A DNA stretch of 64,000 bases from Bryum argenteum (Eukaryota; Streptophyta; Bryopsida; Bryales; Bryaceae). The DNA is taken from positions 7,885,601-7,949,600 of the forward strand of contig CM073322.1 of the NCBI GenBank assembly GCA_037043015.1, in the 5' to 3' direction. Positions 21,582-32,979 of this stretch are shown one piece after another. A program made the translations under genes and the position numbers. The stretch's first letter is position 1. Each line of letters begins with the position of its first letter. A model generated the notes under the pieces. It worked only from the letters and a program-made list of their open reading frames with translations. It was not told where the DNA came from and did not search any database.

Positions 21582-23054
21582 TTATGCGGCCGTTCCCGAT
21601 GATTTTCGGAAATGGCTTCCGGTGTTCCACGACGTGGTTTGGGGGTTCGCCTTTGCCCTCGTGGTTCTGCGGAGGTGGATATCGTGGAAACGGTAGTCCC
21701 CGGGCCGTGTACCTCGGTAAGTGTTACCCCTCCCCTCCCGGAGCCGCGGTGTTTGCGTTTGTTGGTCCCGAGGGTGGTTGGTTCTGTTTTGTGTCCATTT
21801 TTGCTTTAATACAGGACATTGGCTCCGTCGGTGGTCCAGGCCTCCGCACTCCCAGCATGCATCCGCCCGGCCGGGTTGGAAAGCATCTACATTGACCTCC
21901 TCGGGGTATACCGCGGCCATGGTGTTCCTGGGTCGCCGGTGATCTTGGACTGGAGGTGTATTGTTTGCGTACCAGCACCTCCCGTGGTGTGTCTTTCCAC
22001 ATGTTTCGCATGATGGAGGTGTTATTCTGGCATCTTGCCGTGTCGTGGGTAGGGGTAACAGGGGAGTTTGCGTTTGTTTTAAGGCTGTGAGTTCGCGGCT
22101 GATGTCGTTGGCCGCGGAAAGGATATCTGGTAATGTTTTCACGCCACGGATAACAATGCCTTGTTGTATCCAAGGAAGCAATCCCTTCTTAAACCATTCG
22201 CACATGTATTCTTCCTCGGGTCGTTGGCTTAATTTGTCTGCCAGTTGCTTAAATCTATCATAGAACTTGTCCACAGGCTCGTTTGTGGATTGAGTGATTG
22301 ATCCCAACGCTCGAAGGACCTCCGAGCTCGTTTTTAATTTTCTAAATTTGTGTAAAAAACTACGCTCCATATCCTCCCAACTGGCATTGTTGTGTTCGGA
22401 CTCAAAATCAATGTACCAGTTGATGTGATTCCCTTGGAGCGTGGTCCCGAAAATATTTTGTAAGTCCGTGGCATGAACAATGCCGTTCGTGCGTGCTATC
22501 ACCTTGAACCTCCCGATGTGCCAATCCGGATCTCCGGACTCGTCAAATACGGGGTAGGGGATCTTGGGTAGTTTCGCCTGGTGTCAAGGTTCCCGAGGCG
22601 CGATGATGACACGAGGGAATCCCCGTGGAGTCTCGCTACTACTGCTGGTGATGGCATTCCCGAGGTGCTAGAACTCGCCGCGGCATTGTTTCCGCGAGGT
22701 ATGGTTGCCGATCGTACGACTTCTTCCGGTCCTCCTCCCCACTCCTTGGCGTGGATGCAATGGCCTCGGGGTTAGTGTTGCCCCGAATCTCGCGGTATTT
22801 CAAGTGAGTAATTCCAGCTTGGCGTTGGTGGCCTCGTTTTGAGCGGCGAGATCTGTCATTTGTTGCTTCATCCATTGTAATAATTCCCTGGTTTCATCTT
22901 CCTGTTGCACTATTTCCTCCATATCCGCAACTACGTTTTCCACGGCTTTTTCCGCGGCGTGTCGTTTTGGAGGCATTTTCCTCCTGCGCAGCTCGTGAGC
23001 CCGATCTCTCTCTTTCTCTCTCTTTTTTTTTTTTTTTTTTTTTTTACTCGGCAT
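21582..23054 (-). pseudogene. gag: gag of C2, broken
   Basis: A start at 23054 gives MPSKKKKK..., a poly-Lys N-terminus encoded by an A-run of about 20 bases, then a basic and coiled-coil segment to ~22800. After a frame break the capsid domain runs 22502-21700 (FGTTLQGNHINWYIDF; WEDMERSFLHKFRK). Two knuckles follow: CETCGKTHHGRC and CWECGGLDHRRSQC. The homopolymer right after the start codon is prone to slippage and to sequence error. Confidence 0.8.
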
Positions 23055-23059
23055 TCCAT

Positions 23060-23077
23060 CCCCAAAGATGGTCGCCA
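23060..23077 (-). other. primer binding site of C2
   Basis: On the minus strand, 3 bases inside the 5' LTR, it reads TGGCGACCATCTTTGGGG. TGGCGAC...GGGG resembles the tRNA-Arg-type site of Tat/Ogre elements rather than the tRNA-Asp type used by A, B and D. Confidence 0.6.
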
Positions 23078-23080
23078 AAA

Positions 23081-23875
23081 TGTTAGCCTGGGTTTCGGTA
23101 TGGAGACGGCCGAGGTGTACGAGGAAAGGTAAGAACGGGGAAGGATGTGCGATATCCGGACTGTGGCTTGTACCCGGTTGATCCCCGGGGTTCGGGGTAA
23201 GTAGGCCCGATGTGGCTCGCCACCACATGTCGGGAATGATTACTTCAACCGAGCCAGGTCAACCTTGCGGTGTCGGGGTCCTGGTTTGAACTGCCTGAGG
23301 CTCCGGGGGCTGAGTTCCGCGGTGTTGTTTCCTTCGTCCAGGGTGCCCCGGTCCGTGTGTATGCGCCACTGTACTGAGTCGAGGGAGCTGATACCACTAA
23401 GTCGTGCAAACTCACAGCCGGTCTGGAGCACAGATGGTTCTATCCAAGGAGTCCACGGTGCCGCGAGTGGTGTGGAAGGAGAAGACGAATCAAAGAATCA
23501 AGCACGAGAGAGAAGGGTTTAAGTGAGGGTAGACAATAGCAATAGCAGAATGTAGAAAGAGAAGCGAGTCCTGAATTGGTATTGAATCGGTGAATGCCGA
23601 GTGGCTACAAGATTGTGTCCGTGGTGTTCGTGGCTATCACGCTATTCAGGGAATCCAGGAACTGCCCTTACTGTAATTCTACTCGCTACTTATAATAAAA
23701 CCTAATTCCTCGCGCTGTCTTGTTGCCTTAATGATTCTGCGCCCGTGGTCTCGATCTTCGTGGTCCCTGTCACTGTGCCTCCGGCCTCGAGCCCCGTGGT
23801 CGTCGTTATGCCTTGGTCTCCCCGTGGACCTCCTGGTCGTTGGTAATGATACCCGCGGCGCCATGGCGGGTAACA
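23081..23875 (-). repeat. 5' LTR of C2 (795 bp)
   Basis: Same ends as the 13938 LTR, directly followed by the second TTCTC. It precedes the primer site on the minus strand, so it is the 5' LTR. Confidence 0.92.
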
Positions 23876-23880
23876 TTCTC

Positions 23881-24827
23881 CTACTTTAAGTACTGATTCC
23901 TCTTTAAGGAGTGGAAACAATACTTCAAGAACGTCATCTTCAAGTTCAAGTTCTGGAAGTAACTTAAATAATCCACTCCCATTATATACAAACCCATTGG
24001 TAGGCCAAGTAACAATGGCTCAGCAAAGAGTCTTAAATGTGGCTCCATATCCATTGTTTCATGGAATAATTGGGACAGATCCAGATAGACATGTAGACAG
24101 ATTTTTAATAGTAGCTAGGGCAAATCAACTACCAGAACCCCTATATTTAACTACATTCCCGAGTACTCTAATTGACATAGCCGGTGATTGGTACTCCCAA
24201 TTACCTGCTGCCCCAGCCACATGGGATGAATTACGCGATAATTTCCTAAGAAGATTTAGACCTCGATCGTTTGTACCTGGTCTAATTGATAGGATAAGAA
24301 ACATTAAAATGGGAATGAATGAGGGAATAGATTCTTACTATACGCGTATGAACACACTCTTAAGGAGATGGCAAGGGCATCATATGCCAGATGATTTCTT
24401 GGTAAGCACCTTTATTGGAGGTGTATACCCAGAAACGTTACGAATTTATTTAAGGGAGCAGAACCCTGGAGATGTTGCAACTGCTTATACATTAGCTAAA
24501 ACTTGGGAGGAAGCTAGGGTCAATCATGATTATGTCCAAATTGAGGACCCATCCTTGTACCCACCAACTAGACATCACCCAAGTCATTTATATGGAGTTG
24601 ATCCACAAGGAAAGGATATATATTCTAGGGGGGGTGAGGAACTCTTAAGATTAGAGGCTCCACCTCCAATATATAATCCCAAACCCTTGGCGATAAAACC
24701 TCCAACAATGGATCCGGTAACAGATCCTATTTCAAAATTAGAAAGGAAATTAAATGATCTTACAATTAGGTTCACCCAAGCTAGAGAGAAACGTCCTAAG
24801 TCTTCAAATCAAAGGACTAATATGTAG
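23881..24827 (+). CDS. gag: gag of D, capsid part, ends at an amber codon
   Basis: Continues the frame of 13454-13937. A Ser-rich linker leads into a capsid-like domain (FHGIIGTDPDRHVDRFLIVA; PATWDELRDNFLRRFRP; MPDDFLVSTFIGGVYPETLR). This matches the retrotransposon gag family pattern, including W-x-x-L...F-x-x-R-F. The frame stops at TAG 24825-24827, immediately before the first zinc knuckle, which continues in the same frame. Function: forms the virus-like particle. Confidence 0.88.
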
Positions 24828-25514
24828 TGTACTCACTGTAAAGGACATGGGCATTTAGCCCATGAATGTCCCTCACCTACCGTAGGAAATATTAGTTTTG
24901 ACATTAAATGTCAATTATGTGGTGGTAACCACTCAACTGAGAGGTGTTGGAATTTGGGAAAGGCTGTAGCCGCAATAAGTGAGATGCAAAATAATAACAA
25001 TAGAAACCCCCAAACCAATAATATCAAACCTCCTTACAATGTTACCTCAAAACGTCCGTTCACCCGTCCTAACAACGGACTCCCTTATAAACCGGGAGAC
25101 GGTGGGGCAAGGTGGAATAACGCCTCTACCAGTTGGAATGGACCATCATCCAACATTAACCCTCGGAAGTCAGGGATGAACAATAGAGGTAGAACTTTGG
25201 AGTGTTACAATTGCGGGCAACTAGGACATTTTGCAAGAGATTGTCCTGCACCTAAGAAAGAAACAGGATACGATTTGTTTTGTAGACGATGTAAGAAACC
25301 TGGCCATTTGGCTGAGGATTGTCGAGCACCGGAACCGGTTAAACAAGTGCAATTCTCAAACCCTGAAAAAATTCAAGAGGTCAATTGTGTTTTAAGGACA
25401 ACCAATTTCTTTGATGATAAGGATTGTCAAGTAGTCACTAGGTCCAAAGCACGGGAGAGAGGAATTAATCTTGAATCCAATCAAGAAAGTAGTTCGTTCG
25501 ACAATCGATTATAG
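24828..25514 (+). CDS. gag: nucleocapsid part of D gag, four zinc knuckles, after the amber
   Basis: In frame with the capsid segment across TAG. Knuckles: [27 protein letters not shown] (one residue shorter), [14 protein letters not shown] and [14 protein letters not shown]. The first pair and second pair are separated by ~80 Asn/Pro-rich residues. The frame ends at 25514. Pol continues in the +1 frame and overlaps by about 75 bases (open from 25435). Function: RNA binding and packaging. Confidence 0.82.
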   Translation, partial: CTHCKGHGHLAHECPSPTVGNISFDIKCQLCGGNHSTERCWNLGKAVAAISEMQNNNNRNPQTNNIKPPYNVTSKRPFTRPNNGLPYKPGDGGARWNNASTSWNGPSSNINPRKSGMNNRGRTLECYNCGQLGHFARDCPAPKKETGYDLFCRRCKKPGHLAEDCRAPEPVKQVQFSNPEKIQEVNCVLRTTNFFDDKDCQVVTRSKARERGINLESNQESSSFDNRL

Positions 25515-27957
25515 AAAACCGGTTAAGAGACAATTATCTACCCCTAAAGAATGGACGGAATTAAAAGGCAATCAAATCATTAATGAGCCCTTGGTACCAA
25601 ATACTACACCCAAAACCGTAGACGAACTTAACAATACACATGTACCACCTATTATAGAAACACCTCGAGATGTCAATTTAGACAAGTCTAATATAAATGA
25701 AAATTTGCCTAAGGAAGATCCATTGAAAGTGTTAAATCAAGAGCAAATGGCTCCCTTAACACAACCATCATTCTACAAACCACCTAGGAAAATAATTAAG
25801 AAAACTATAAGAGAAATTCTCCCTACCACAAAAAGAGAAAAACATAATAGAATCATGAATCTTATGGTAGGAATGAACCCTTATAACATCCTTACAAATA
25901 TGGATAGTATTCAACCTCAAATATCCTTAAGGCAATTATTGGCCGTTTCCCCCCAATGTAGGAGCGAACTTAGCTCCTCGTTGGTTAAGAAACGTCCAAA
26001 AATAGTCGAGGTACATGATATTTCTATAGATCCTGGTGCACCAACCATAGACATTTTTATAGATGGGACTTTGATTGAAAATGCTCAAATTGACGGTGGG
26101 TCTAGTGTAAATTTAATGAATCTAGATACTATGGAGGAGTTAGGCTTACAAACCATGACTACTACTCCTATAATTTTAAGAATGGCCGACCAACGAAGGG
26201 TTAAACCCTTGGGAGTGCTTAAACAAATTCTTACAATGATAGGAGGGTTGAACTATAAAATTGACTATATAGTCTTTAAAATTAGTGAACCTATCGCCGC
26301 CTATCCGGTACTTTTGGGTCGACCTTGGTTGTATTTAGCAAAAGCTAGGGATGATTGGGGTAAAGGCACAATAACCTTAGGCAGGGGAAAAGACAAAATT
26401 ACAATACCTATGTACCCATCCAAATACCACGGGGAAACTCAAGAGGAAAACTCTGAGTACACGACGGGTAGCATAGAAGAAGATGAAACCACAAATCAAG
26501 TGGGTAAAGAGGAAACCATAGTTAAAACCTTAAGACCGGGAGAATATTACAACCCTTTAAACGGGGAGGATTCAGATGCAGCTATATTAGCATGGCAGAA
26601 TTCTCCGGTTTATACGGTTAAGGTTGAGGAGGAATCTGAGGAGGAACCCCCTTACTTAACCGATTCAGAGGAATTATTAGACAATATGTCTCATAGTGTG
26701 TTAAAAAATTTAAAATCACCCAAAAGTATTTGTATTGACATGGAACTTGGAACACCCGAAAATTCAAAAACCATAAGGATTTATGAAAACTTAAGCCCAA
26801 AAGAAAGGGATCAATGGTTTAAATTTTTCAAAAAGTATCAAACTGCATTTGCATGGACATATAAGGACTTGAAAGGGATCCCTGCACATGTTTGTCAACA
26901 CCGCATAATCCTAGAACCTGACACTAAACCTGTGCGTCAAAGACAATACAGGATGAACCCCAAATATTCATTACTAGTTAAGGAAGAAATTGACAAATTA
27001 TTAGAATGTGGGTTTATTTATTCTGTACCATATAGCGAATGGGTTTCTCCCATCGTCGTTGTACCAAAAAAGAATGGGAAATTAAGGATATGTCAGGATT
27101 TTAGAAAGTTAAACAGTGTAACTCGGAAAGATTATTTTCCCTTACCTTTTACAGATGCAATATTAGATGCAGTAGCTGGGCATGAATGTTACTCTTTTTT
27201 AGATGGATTTTCGGGGTATAATCAGGTTCAAATTGCCCCAGAAGATAGACCTTTAACAACTTTTACAACTGATTGGGGCACATTTGCCTATAACGTCATG
27301 CCGTTTGGTTTGTGCAATGCCCCTGCTACATTCCAACGGGTTATGACTATAGCATTTCAAAAATATATGCGAAAATTTATTGAAATATTTTTAGATGATT
27401 TTTGTGTTTTTAGCACAAAGGAAGAACATGGGGAGTGTTTAAGAAAATGTTTTGAGCAATGCCAAGAATATGGCATTTCTATAAACGCGGCTAAATCCGA
27501 ATTTATAGTACCTTATGGACGTCTTGTAGGACATATAGTGTCTAAAGATGGTATTGCTGTAGACCCAGATAAGGTTAAGGCAATATTAGCAATTGAAATT
27601 CCAAAAAATATTACCGATGTTAAGTCATTTTTGGGAGGTACGGGCTACTATCGCCGCCATATTTATTTCTTTGCTCAAATAGCACACCCGTTGACTCATT
27701 TAACCAAACAAACAGAAATGCCGGGAGTCTGGACGGAGGAGTGCACTAAAGCTTTTAATAAACTTAAGAAAAGGCTTACTACAGCCCCCGTACTAATTCC
27801 CCCTGATTGGAATAAAATATTTGAAGTCTATGTGGATGCCTCAAATGTGGCCATTGGTAGTGTGCTAAGTCAAAAAGATGATAAGGGTCGTGATAGACCA
27901 ATTTATTTTGCTAGCGTGCAATTGAGTGCGGTGAAAAAGGAATTATTCTGTGACTGA
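25471..27957 (+). CDS. pol: pol of D: protease, reverse transcriptase, start of RNase H
   Basis: Protease active site [11 protein letters not shown] near 26090-26120, then LLGRPWLY near 26310. RT covers roughly 26870-27560: [68 protein letters not shown], and the catalytic box IFLDDFCVF (FLDD) near 27390. RNase H begins with [12 protein letters not shown] one-base frame change near 27940, in an A-run, ends the frame at 27957 while coding continues at 27950. No ATG suits the start. Expression by +1 frameshift from gag, or a separate start, is possible. Confidence 0.92.
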   Translation: MNPIKKVVRSTIDYRKPVKRQLSTPKEWTELKGNQIINEPLVPNTTPKTVDELNNTHVPPIIETPRDVNLDKSNINENLPKEDPLKVLNQEQMAPLTQPSFYKPPRKIIKKTIREILPTTKREKHNRIMNLMVGMNPYNILTNMDSIQPQISLRQLLAVSPQCRSELSSSLVKKRPKIVEVHDISIDPGAPTIDIFIDGTLIENAQIDGGSSVNLMNLDTMEELGLQTMTTTPIILRMADQRRVKPLGVLKQILTMIGGLNYKIDYIVFKISEPIAAYPVLLGRPWLYLAKARDDWGKGTITLGRGKDKITIPMYPSKYHGETQEENSEYTTGSIEEDETTNQVGKEETIVKTLRPGEYYNPLNGEDSDAAILAWQNSPVYTVKVEEESEEEPPYLTDSEELLDNMSHSVLKNLKSPKSICIDMELGTPENSKTIRIYENLSPKERDQWFKFFKKYQTAFAWTYKDLKGIPAHVCQHRIILEPDTKPVRQRQYRMNPKYSLLVKEEIDKLLECGFIYSVPYSEWVSPIVVVPKKNGKLRICQDFRKLNSVTRKDYFPLPFTDAILDAVAGHECYSFLDGFSGYNQVQIAPEDRPLTTFTTDWGTFAYNVMPFGLCNAPATFQRVMTIAFQKYMRKFIEIFLDDFCVFSTKEEHGECLRKCFEQCQEYGISINAAKSEFIVPYGRLVGHIVSKDGIAVDPDKVKAILAIEIPKNITDVKSFLGGTGYYRRHIYFFAQIAHPLTHLTKQTEMPGVWTEECTKAFNKLKKRLTTAPVLIPPDWNKIFEVYVDASNVAIGSVLSQKDDKGRDRPIYFASVQLSAVKKELFCD

Positions 27958-29512
27958 ACGAGAGGGCTTAGGGATGATTTACTCAGTTCAAAAGTATAGA
28001 CATTATTTATTGGGATATAAATTTAATTTTTATGTTGATCATGATGCTCTTAAGTATATGATTAATAAACCTCAACTTAGTGGGAGAATAGCACGTTGGG
28101 TATTGCTATTACAAGAATTTGATTTTACAATTAATGTTAGACCGGGAAGACAACATGGTAATGCGGATTTTTTGTCTAGAATAAGTAAAGAAGTAAATCC
28201 CGAGCCTATAGATGATAGCTTTCCCGATGCGCATATTTTTAACGTTGACATTATTCCATTGGAATATGCCGATGTTATTCATTATTTGACCACTAACACT
28301 TTTCCTTTAGACTATAACGAAAAGCAGAAGCAAAACTTAGCTTATAAAGCTCAACCTTATACAATAATTGCTAAGGTTCTGTATAAGCAAGGCAAAGACG
28401 GAATCTTAAGAAGATGTGTGAATCCTAGTGAAGTACCATTGGTCTTAAAAGCGTGTCATGATGACGGTTGTGGGGGCCATTTCGCAGGAATGGTAACCGC
28501 ACAAAAAGTCTTAAGGGCCGGGTATTGGTGGCCCACCTTGTTCTCAGATGCCGCAATTCATGCTCGAAAATGTGATGCGTGTCAAAGAGTAGGCAAACCA
28601 ACACCAACCAAAGCCATGCCCTTAAACCCAATTCTAGCCCAAGTACCTTTTGAGAAGTGGGGTATAGACTTTGTAGGCCCAATTAAACCCCCTAGCCGTT
28701 ATGGCCAAAAACGATATATTCTTGTAGCTACGGAATATGTCACAAAATGGGCAGAGGCCATCCCCACTAAAAAGGATGATGCAGAAACCGTAGCCAAATT
28801 CTTGTATGAAAATATAATAACTCGCTTTGGTTGTCCAAAAGAATTGGTGAGTGATAGAGGTACACATTTCATGAATAAAACTATAGAAGAGTTGACTACA
28901 AAATATCTTATAAAACATAGACCATCTACACCTTATCACCCCCAGACTAATGGACAAACCGAGAAAACTAACGGCATTTTGTGTAAGATTATCACAAAAA
29001 CTGTACAAGGGTCAACTACGGACTGGGATAGTCGTGTATTAGACGCACTTTGGGCTTATAGGACTGCCTATAAAGTTACTCTTAAGGACACACCGTTCAA
29101 TTTGGTCTATGGTCAAGAAGCCATACTCCCTATTGAATTAGAATTGCCGTCCTTAAGAATTGCCATAGAAGAAAGACTAGGAGACCAGGATTCTTTAAAG
29201 CAAAGATATATAATGCTAGAAAAATTGGATGAATCAAGGGCTCAAGCATATTTAAATATGCTAGCCATACAAAAACATAGAAAATCGTACTATGATAGTA
29301 AACTTGGGACAAAGGAATTAAAAGAAAATGATTTGGTTTTACTTTATGATAGTAGATTCCAAAAATTTCCGGGAAAATTTAAAATGAGATGGTTTGGCCC
29401 ATATAGAGTCTTAAAAAGCTATCCAAATGGTTCAGTTGAAATTCAGGACTTTGCAGGAAACGTTCATCAAACGCGTTATAATGGTCATCGTCTAAAACTA
29501 TACATAACTTGA
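27950..29512 (+). CDS. pol: pol of D: rest of RNase H and integrase
   Basis: Begins in the RNase [13 protein letters not shown] motif, then FYVDHDALKY and an ADFLSR motif. Integrase zinc region: HDDGCGGHFAG and CDACQR. Core: WGIDFVGPIK with ATEYVTKWAEA, VSDRGTHFMN, and Glu in PQTNGQTEKTNG. C-terminal domain has MRWFGPYRVLKSYPNGSVEI near 29385-29445 and no chromodomain. Ends with a short basic tail at TGA 29510-29512. Complete apart from the frame break at its start. Confidence 0.92.
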   Translation: MTEREGLGMIYSVQKYRHYLLGYKFNFYVDHDALKYMINKPQLSGRIARWVLLLQEFDFTINVRPGRQHGNADFLSRISKEVNPEPIDDSFPDAHIFNVDIIPLEYADVIHYLTTNTFPLDYNEKQKQNLAYKAQPYTIIAKVLYKQGKDGILRRCVNPSEVPLVLKACHDDGCGGHFAGMVTAQKVLRAGYWWPTLFSDAAIHARKCDACQRVGKPTPTKAMPLNPILAQVPFEKWGIDFVGPIKPPSRYGQKRYILVATEYVTKWAEAIPTKKDDAETVAKFLYENIITRFGCPKELVSDRGTHFMNKTIEELTTKYLIKHRPSTPYHPQTNGQTEKTNGILCKIITKTVQGSTTDWDSRVLDALWAYRTAYKVTLKDTPFNLVYGQEAILPIELELPSLRIAIEERLGDQDSLKQRYIMLEKLDESRAQAYLNMLAIQKHRKSYYDSKLGTKELKENDLVLLYDSRFQKFPGKFKMRWFGPYRVLKSYPNGSVEIQDFAGNVHQTRYNGHRLKLYIT

Positions 29513-31493
29513 GGACAAGTTATATTTTAAAGAGGGGGGCTAATGAATAACAAATTTAAAATCATGAAAAATCTAAGTTACTTAACCCCAAACATTAAAA
29601 TATCTTAAATTAAACTCTTTAAATTTTAGTCAAATCGACGTATAAGTAAAGTAATCAATGATGCATTAATTATAGCAAAGTCAATCGGATAGCAAGAAAA
29701 GTTAGAGCAAGTGGAATCATTATGTTAGAACCTTCTTTATAAAAGTAATTATAAAGTGTTTCTGAAGTGATTTGAAGTAAACAGAAGTCAAGCCATGATG
29801 AACTTTATAGTACAAAGAAAGTTTTAACCCCAAGGAAAATAGATGTAATTATGGGATTAACTAGAAGAAGTAGCATAATCTCTTATAAGGACAAATTTAG
29901 AATTTAGACTTATAAAGAGAGTGGGCAATAAATAAGTAATAAACCAAGGAAACGTAAAAAACAAGAAAGATCTTCCAATTTTAGACACCAAATAGTCCTA
30001 ACTAAGAAAAGGATTAGGGATACCCACTACTTTTAAGTCTTAATTATCTAAATTTTGTGAATATTTCAAACATTCTAAAATATTAGAATATTAAACCTTG
30101 ACTAACAAAGTAAGTTAGAAAATAAAAACTCTAGATTTTGTCTACAAAGACTTAATTATTAAAAAAAAGGATATTGTCAAATAGACTTAACACAAATGAT
30201 TAAAAATAATAATAAAAATACAAATGGTCAAATCAACAAAGTAATCATGATAAGTATACTGGTGGCCGGTCAAATTGACTAACTGGAGTTAGTGGGGTCG
30301 AATAGACTGGCAGTTACGGCGTCATGCGCCGCCACCAAATGATCATGATTTCATGACCTTGTTAAAACCACCTCCTTCTTGAGTCTCCCGCCCTCACTGC
30401 GCATTCAGTTTGAGTCTTCCGCTCCTTCCACTCCTTCGTGTTTTCGATCCTTTATGTGTTTCGGGTGGTTGTCTGTGTTGACTCGCGCGGCCTGCTAAGT
30501 GTCAAGTGGACACGCGCTGCTGCTGAGTGGGAGTACTCGCAAAACGAACAGGAGGTCGAGTCGACTGGAGCAGGGAGTCAAGTCGACCAGGGCGAGGAGA
30601 ACAAGGTTTGCTCGCTGCATGTGAGTGGCGTGACATAGAAGGTAAGTTTTCCAGAAAGAAAGCTGATGTCTTGATGCGAGAAGCAAAGTTTCGGAAGTCG
30701 AATAGACTCTGAATGAAATTGTAAAGAACGAAGAGCGAAGGAATTAGGTCAAATAAACAGTGTGTTATACGGTGAAAAAATTGTGTTCGTTGTGAACGTC
30801 AAATGGACTGTGCTGTAATAGGAAGGTCGAAGGTGTAAGTAAGAAGAAACTGTCAAATGGACCTAATTAGAGGATAATGCATGTGAGATCATGAATTGGT
30901 GTCAAATGGATGAAAAAAGGTCTACATGTTTGTGTTGATTATTGTAAAATAAGAGGTCAAATGGACAAAAGAAATCAAAGAACCGAGGCTGTTGTATGCT
31001 GATGAATGTCAAATTGACAAATAAAATGCATGAACGTGGAATTGACAAGGAGGAGTCCATTTGACCTAAGTAATGGAGTAATATACATGCCTAACTAACT
31101 TTTGTGCAATGGATTGGCAGTTGTTTTTCTTTCAAATTTTCAAGTAACACTTCTGAATTTTCACAATGTCGAGAGTAGCTGTAAAACAAGAAAATAATAC
31201 CACAGGTAAGTAAGGAAAGAATACACCAATCTCAAAGTCTAATTGACAATGAAAGTTTGAATGAATGAGCTGTTGTAAAAGACCAATTGACCATGTGTAG
31301 GATGTCGAACGACATGATCCAATTAGGCTGAAGTCCAGTTGACAAGCAATGTGTGTATTGTATGAGTCTAATTCACATACTGATTGAATGAGGAATGTTC
31401 GAAAACGAATCTAATAGACAATCGAAATGGATAAAGATGCTAAAAATCGTGTCAAATTGACAGAAGATATCAAATCGAATTAAGGAGGTCAAA
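29513..31493 (+). other. noncoding spacer of D, start of the palindrome field
   Basis: Two kilobases after integrase with no convincing ORF. The first 650 bp are very AT-rich. From 29629, and densely from 30176, the 11-bp palindrome GTCNANTNGAC recurs. A splice or internal-promoter role for this spacer is possible because the accessory ORF starts at its end, but no clear signal was identified. Confidence 0.6.
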
Positions 31494-32597
31494 TTGACAC
31501 GGATAAGGATGAGCACTTGTCAAGTAGACAAACCACCTAACAAAATGTTTGCTCCTGTGTCTAATCGACTACAAACAGGAGAAGCGGGAGGACAGGGCAG
31601 CATGGCACCTGTATTAAAAATTGAGAAGGCACCGACCTTCTCCTTTTCACCAGAAGGCTGGGTCTACATCGAATCGAACAAGGAGAATCTGATCGATGCA
31701 GGGCTATGGAACTTTCTTCATGAGACACTTCCAGAGATGGATTCGCAGCTGGTGAGCGAATTCATCAAAAATTCGTACTATGGAGCTTCAGAAGAAGTCA
31801 CGGTGCGAGGGAAAAATGTTCGGTTCACACCAGAGGTAGTTGCTGAGAAGCTCGGGCTGCAAGGGACAGGACTCACATTGGGAGGAGTCAACAAGTTGAC
31901 TAACAAGAAGGTAGCTGAAATTTTCGGGAAGAATCCGAAAGGTGGTGCGAATTATGTGATCTCAAAAGCAAAAGGTTTCTGGAAGGAGTGGCTCCACTAC
32001 ATGAACCAGAAGATTCTCATGGCGCTGAACGGAGTAGAGGTGATTGAAGAGCATGGTTTGTCAGCGGCCATCATGGCGTGGGAAGGCAAGGAGCTGAACT
32101 GGGGTCGCATCATCTGGAACCAGACAAGGGTCGAGTTGAATCGGAAGCGGACGAGAAATCCTTTGATCCTGTTCAGTGGAGTATATATCTCGGAGGTGTG
32201 CCAACTATGCATGAGTCCGATTCCAACTGTGAGGCAGATCGACACTGGAAGGAGGAGCGGTCGAATAGACCCAGCAACACCAGTACCAGCGAGCACCACC
32301 GCAACGACAAGCGCTCCATCTGGGTCAATTAGACGAAGTCAAGTGGCCGCACCAACAACTGTTACACCTCTGAGTCAGACCGAGTCTATTAGACGAGGAA
32401 AGCGGGTGCGAGATGCAGAAGAGCAGGAAGAGGACGTCTCAGAGGAAGTAATGAGAGAACCGCAAACTGCTCGAGGATTCGCCAATGCATTAGCCTTATC
32501 CCTGTCTGCCGCACCAGTTCAACTTCAGATTCCGGACAATTTGACCAAGCAACAACTTGTATGCGAGTGGGCAGCCGAGCCAAAGAAGGAAGGGTGA
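31494..32597 (+). CDS. accessory ORF of D, plant-transposon-protein-like domain
   Basis: About 367 codons. After a polar N-terminus, residues ~50-230 show the layout of the 'putative plant transposon protein' family: LVSEFIKNSYYGASEEVTVR with NVRFTPEVVAEKLGL, then a helical stretch and GKELNWGRIIWNQ near 32087-32125. The C-terminal third is Arg/Ser/Thr-rich and acidic (likely disordered). Most plant relatives sit next to gypsy pol genes; their function is not established. The frame may continue after a shift into 32561-32758. The segment carries eight copies of the 11-bp palindrome. An ATG at 31506 or 31545 may be a better start than 31494. Confidence 0.65.
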   Translation: MTRIRMSTCQVDKPPNKMFAPVSNRLQTGEAGGQGSMAPVLKIEKAPTFSFSPEGWVYIESNKENLIDAGLWNFLHETLPEMDSQLVSEFIKNSYYGASEEVTVRGKNVRFTPEVVAEKLGLQGTGLTLGGVNKLTNKKVAEIFGKNPKGGANYVISKAKGFWKEWLHYMNQKILMALNGVEVIEEHGLSAAIMAWEGKELNWGRIIWNQTRVELNRKRTRNPLILFSGVYISEVCQLCMSPIPTVRQIDTGRRSGRIDPATPVPASTTATTSAPSGSIRRSQVAAPTTVTPLSQTESIRRGKRVRDAEEQEEDVSEEVMREPQTARGFANALALSLSAAPVQLQIPDNLTKQQLVCEWAAEPKKEG

Positions 32598-32758
32598 TGC
32601 AAGAGCTCCAAGAAGTATTGGGAAGAGAGATCCGGATGAAGCTACAAATCAAGAAGTTGGAGGGCGATGTCAATGTATGGAAAGGAAATGCGGCCCGAGA
32701 GAAAGCGGAACTTGACCAGGCTCACGGTGGAGAAGGTCGAATTGACATCATTGAATGA
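32561..32758 (+). CDS. coiled-coil segment following the D accessory ORF
   Basis: An overlapping frame of 65 codons (MQELQEVLGREIRMKLQIKK) with clear heptads. It is probably the frameshifted continuation of 31494-32597, because C carries a coiled coil in the same place after its related domain. Ends at TGA 32756-32758. Its last residues are encoded by a palindrome copy (32736). Confidence 0.45.
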   Translation: MRVGSRAKEGRVMQELQEVLGREIRMKLQIKKLEGDVNVWKGNAAREKAELDQAHGGEGRIDIIE

Positions 32759-32979
32759 TCAACTCATTCAAGCGACGCGAAAACGGCCGAAAACAAGGTC
32801 AAGTCGACAATGGAACAAGAAGGGAGCGATCCACCATGACCGATGAGTCGGGGCCGTCAAGTGGACCATTGTTGACCTTTTACAGTCCAAATGAAGGAGA
32901 AGGAGGATGATAACGTCATCTTGGCCCGGATTTAGCTTGCTCGAAACAAGAATGTATCGCTTTAAAGAAACAAACAATT

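Larger units (their letters stand above)
13938..23875 (-). mobile_element. family C copy 2 (C2), complete, antisense, nested in gag of D
   Basis: A 9938-bp element flanked by TTCTC (13933-13937 and 23876-23880). LTRs of 796 bp (13938-14733) and 795 bp (23081-23875) start TGTTAGCC and end GGGTAACA on the plus strand. It encodes gag, PR, RT, RH, INT and the accessory region on the minus strand in many broken frames. The two LTRs differ at roughly 15-20 sites, mostly at CAG/CTG, more than the LTRs of its host D. Order and sequence match C1. Confidence 0.95.
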
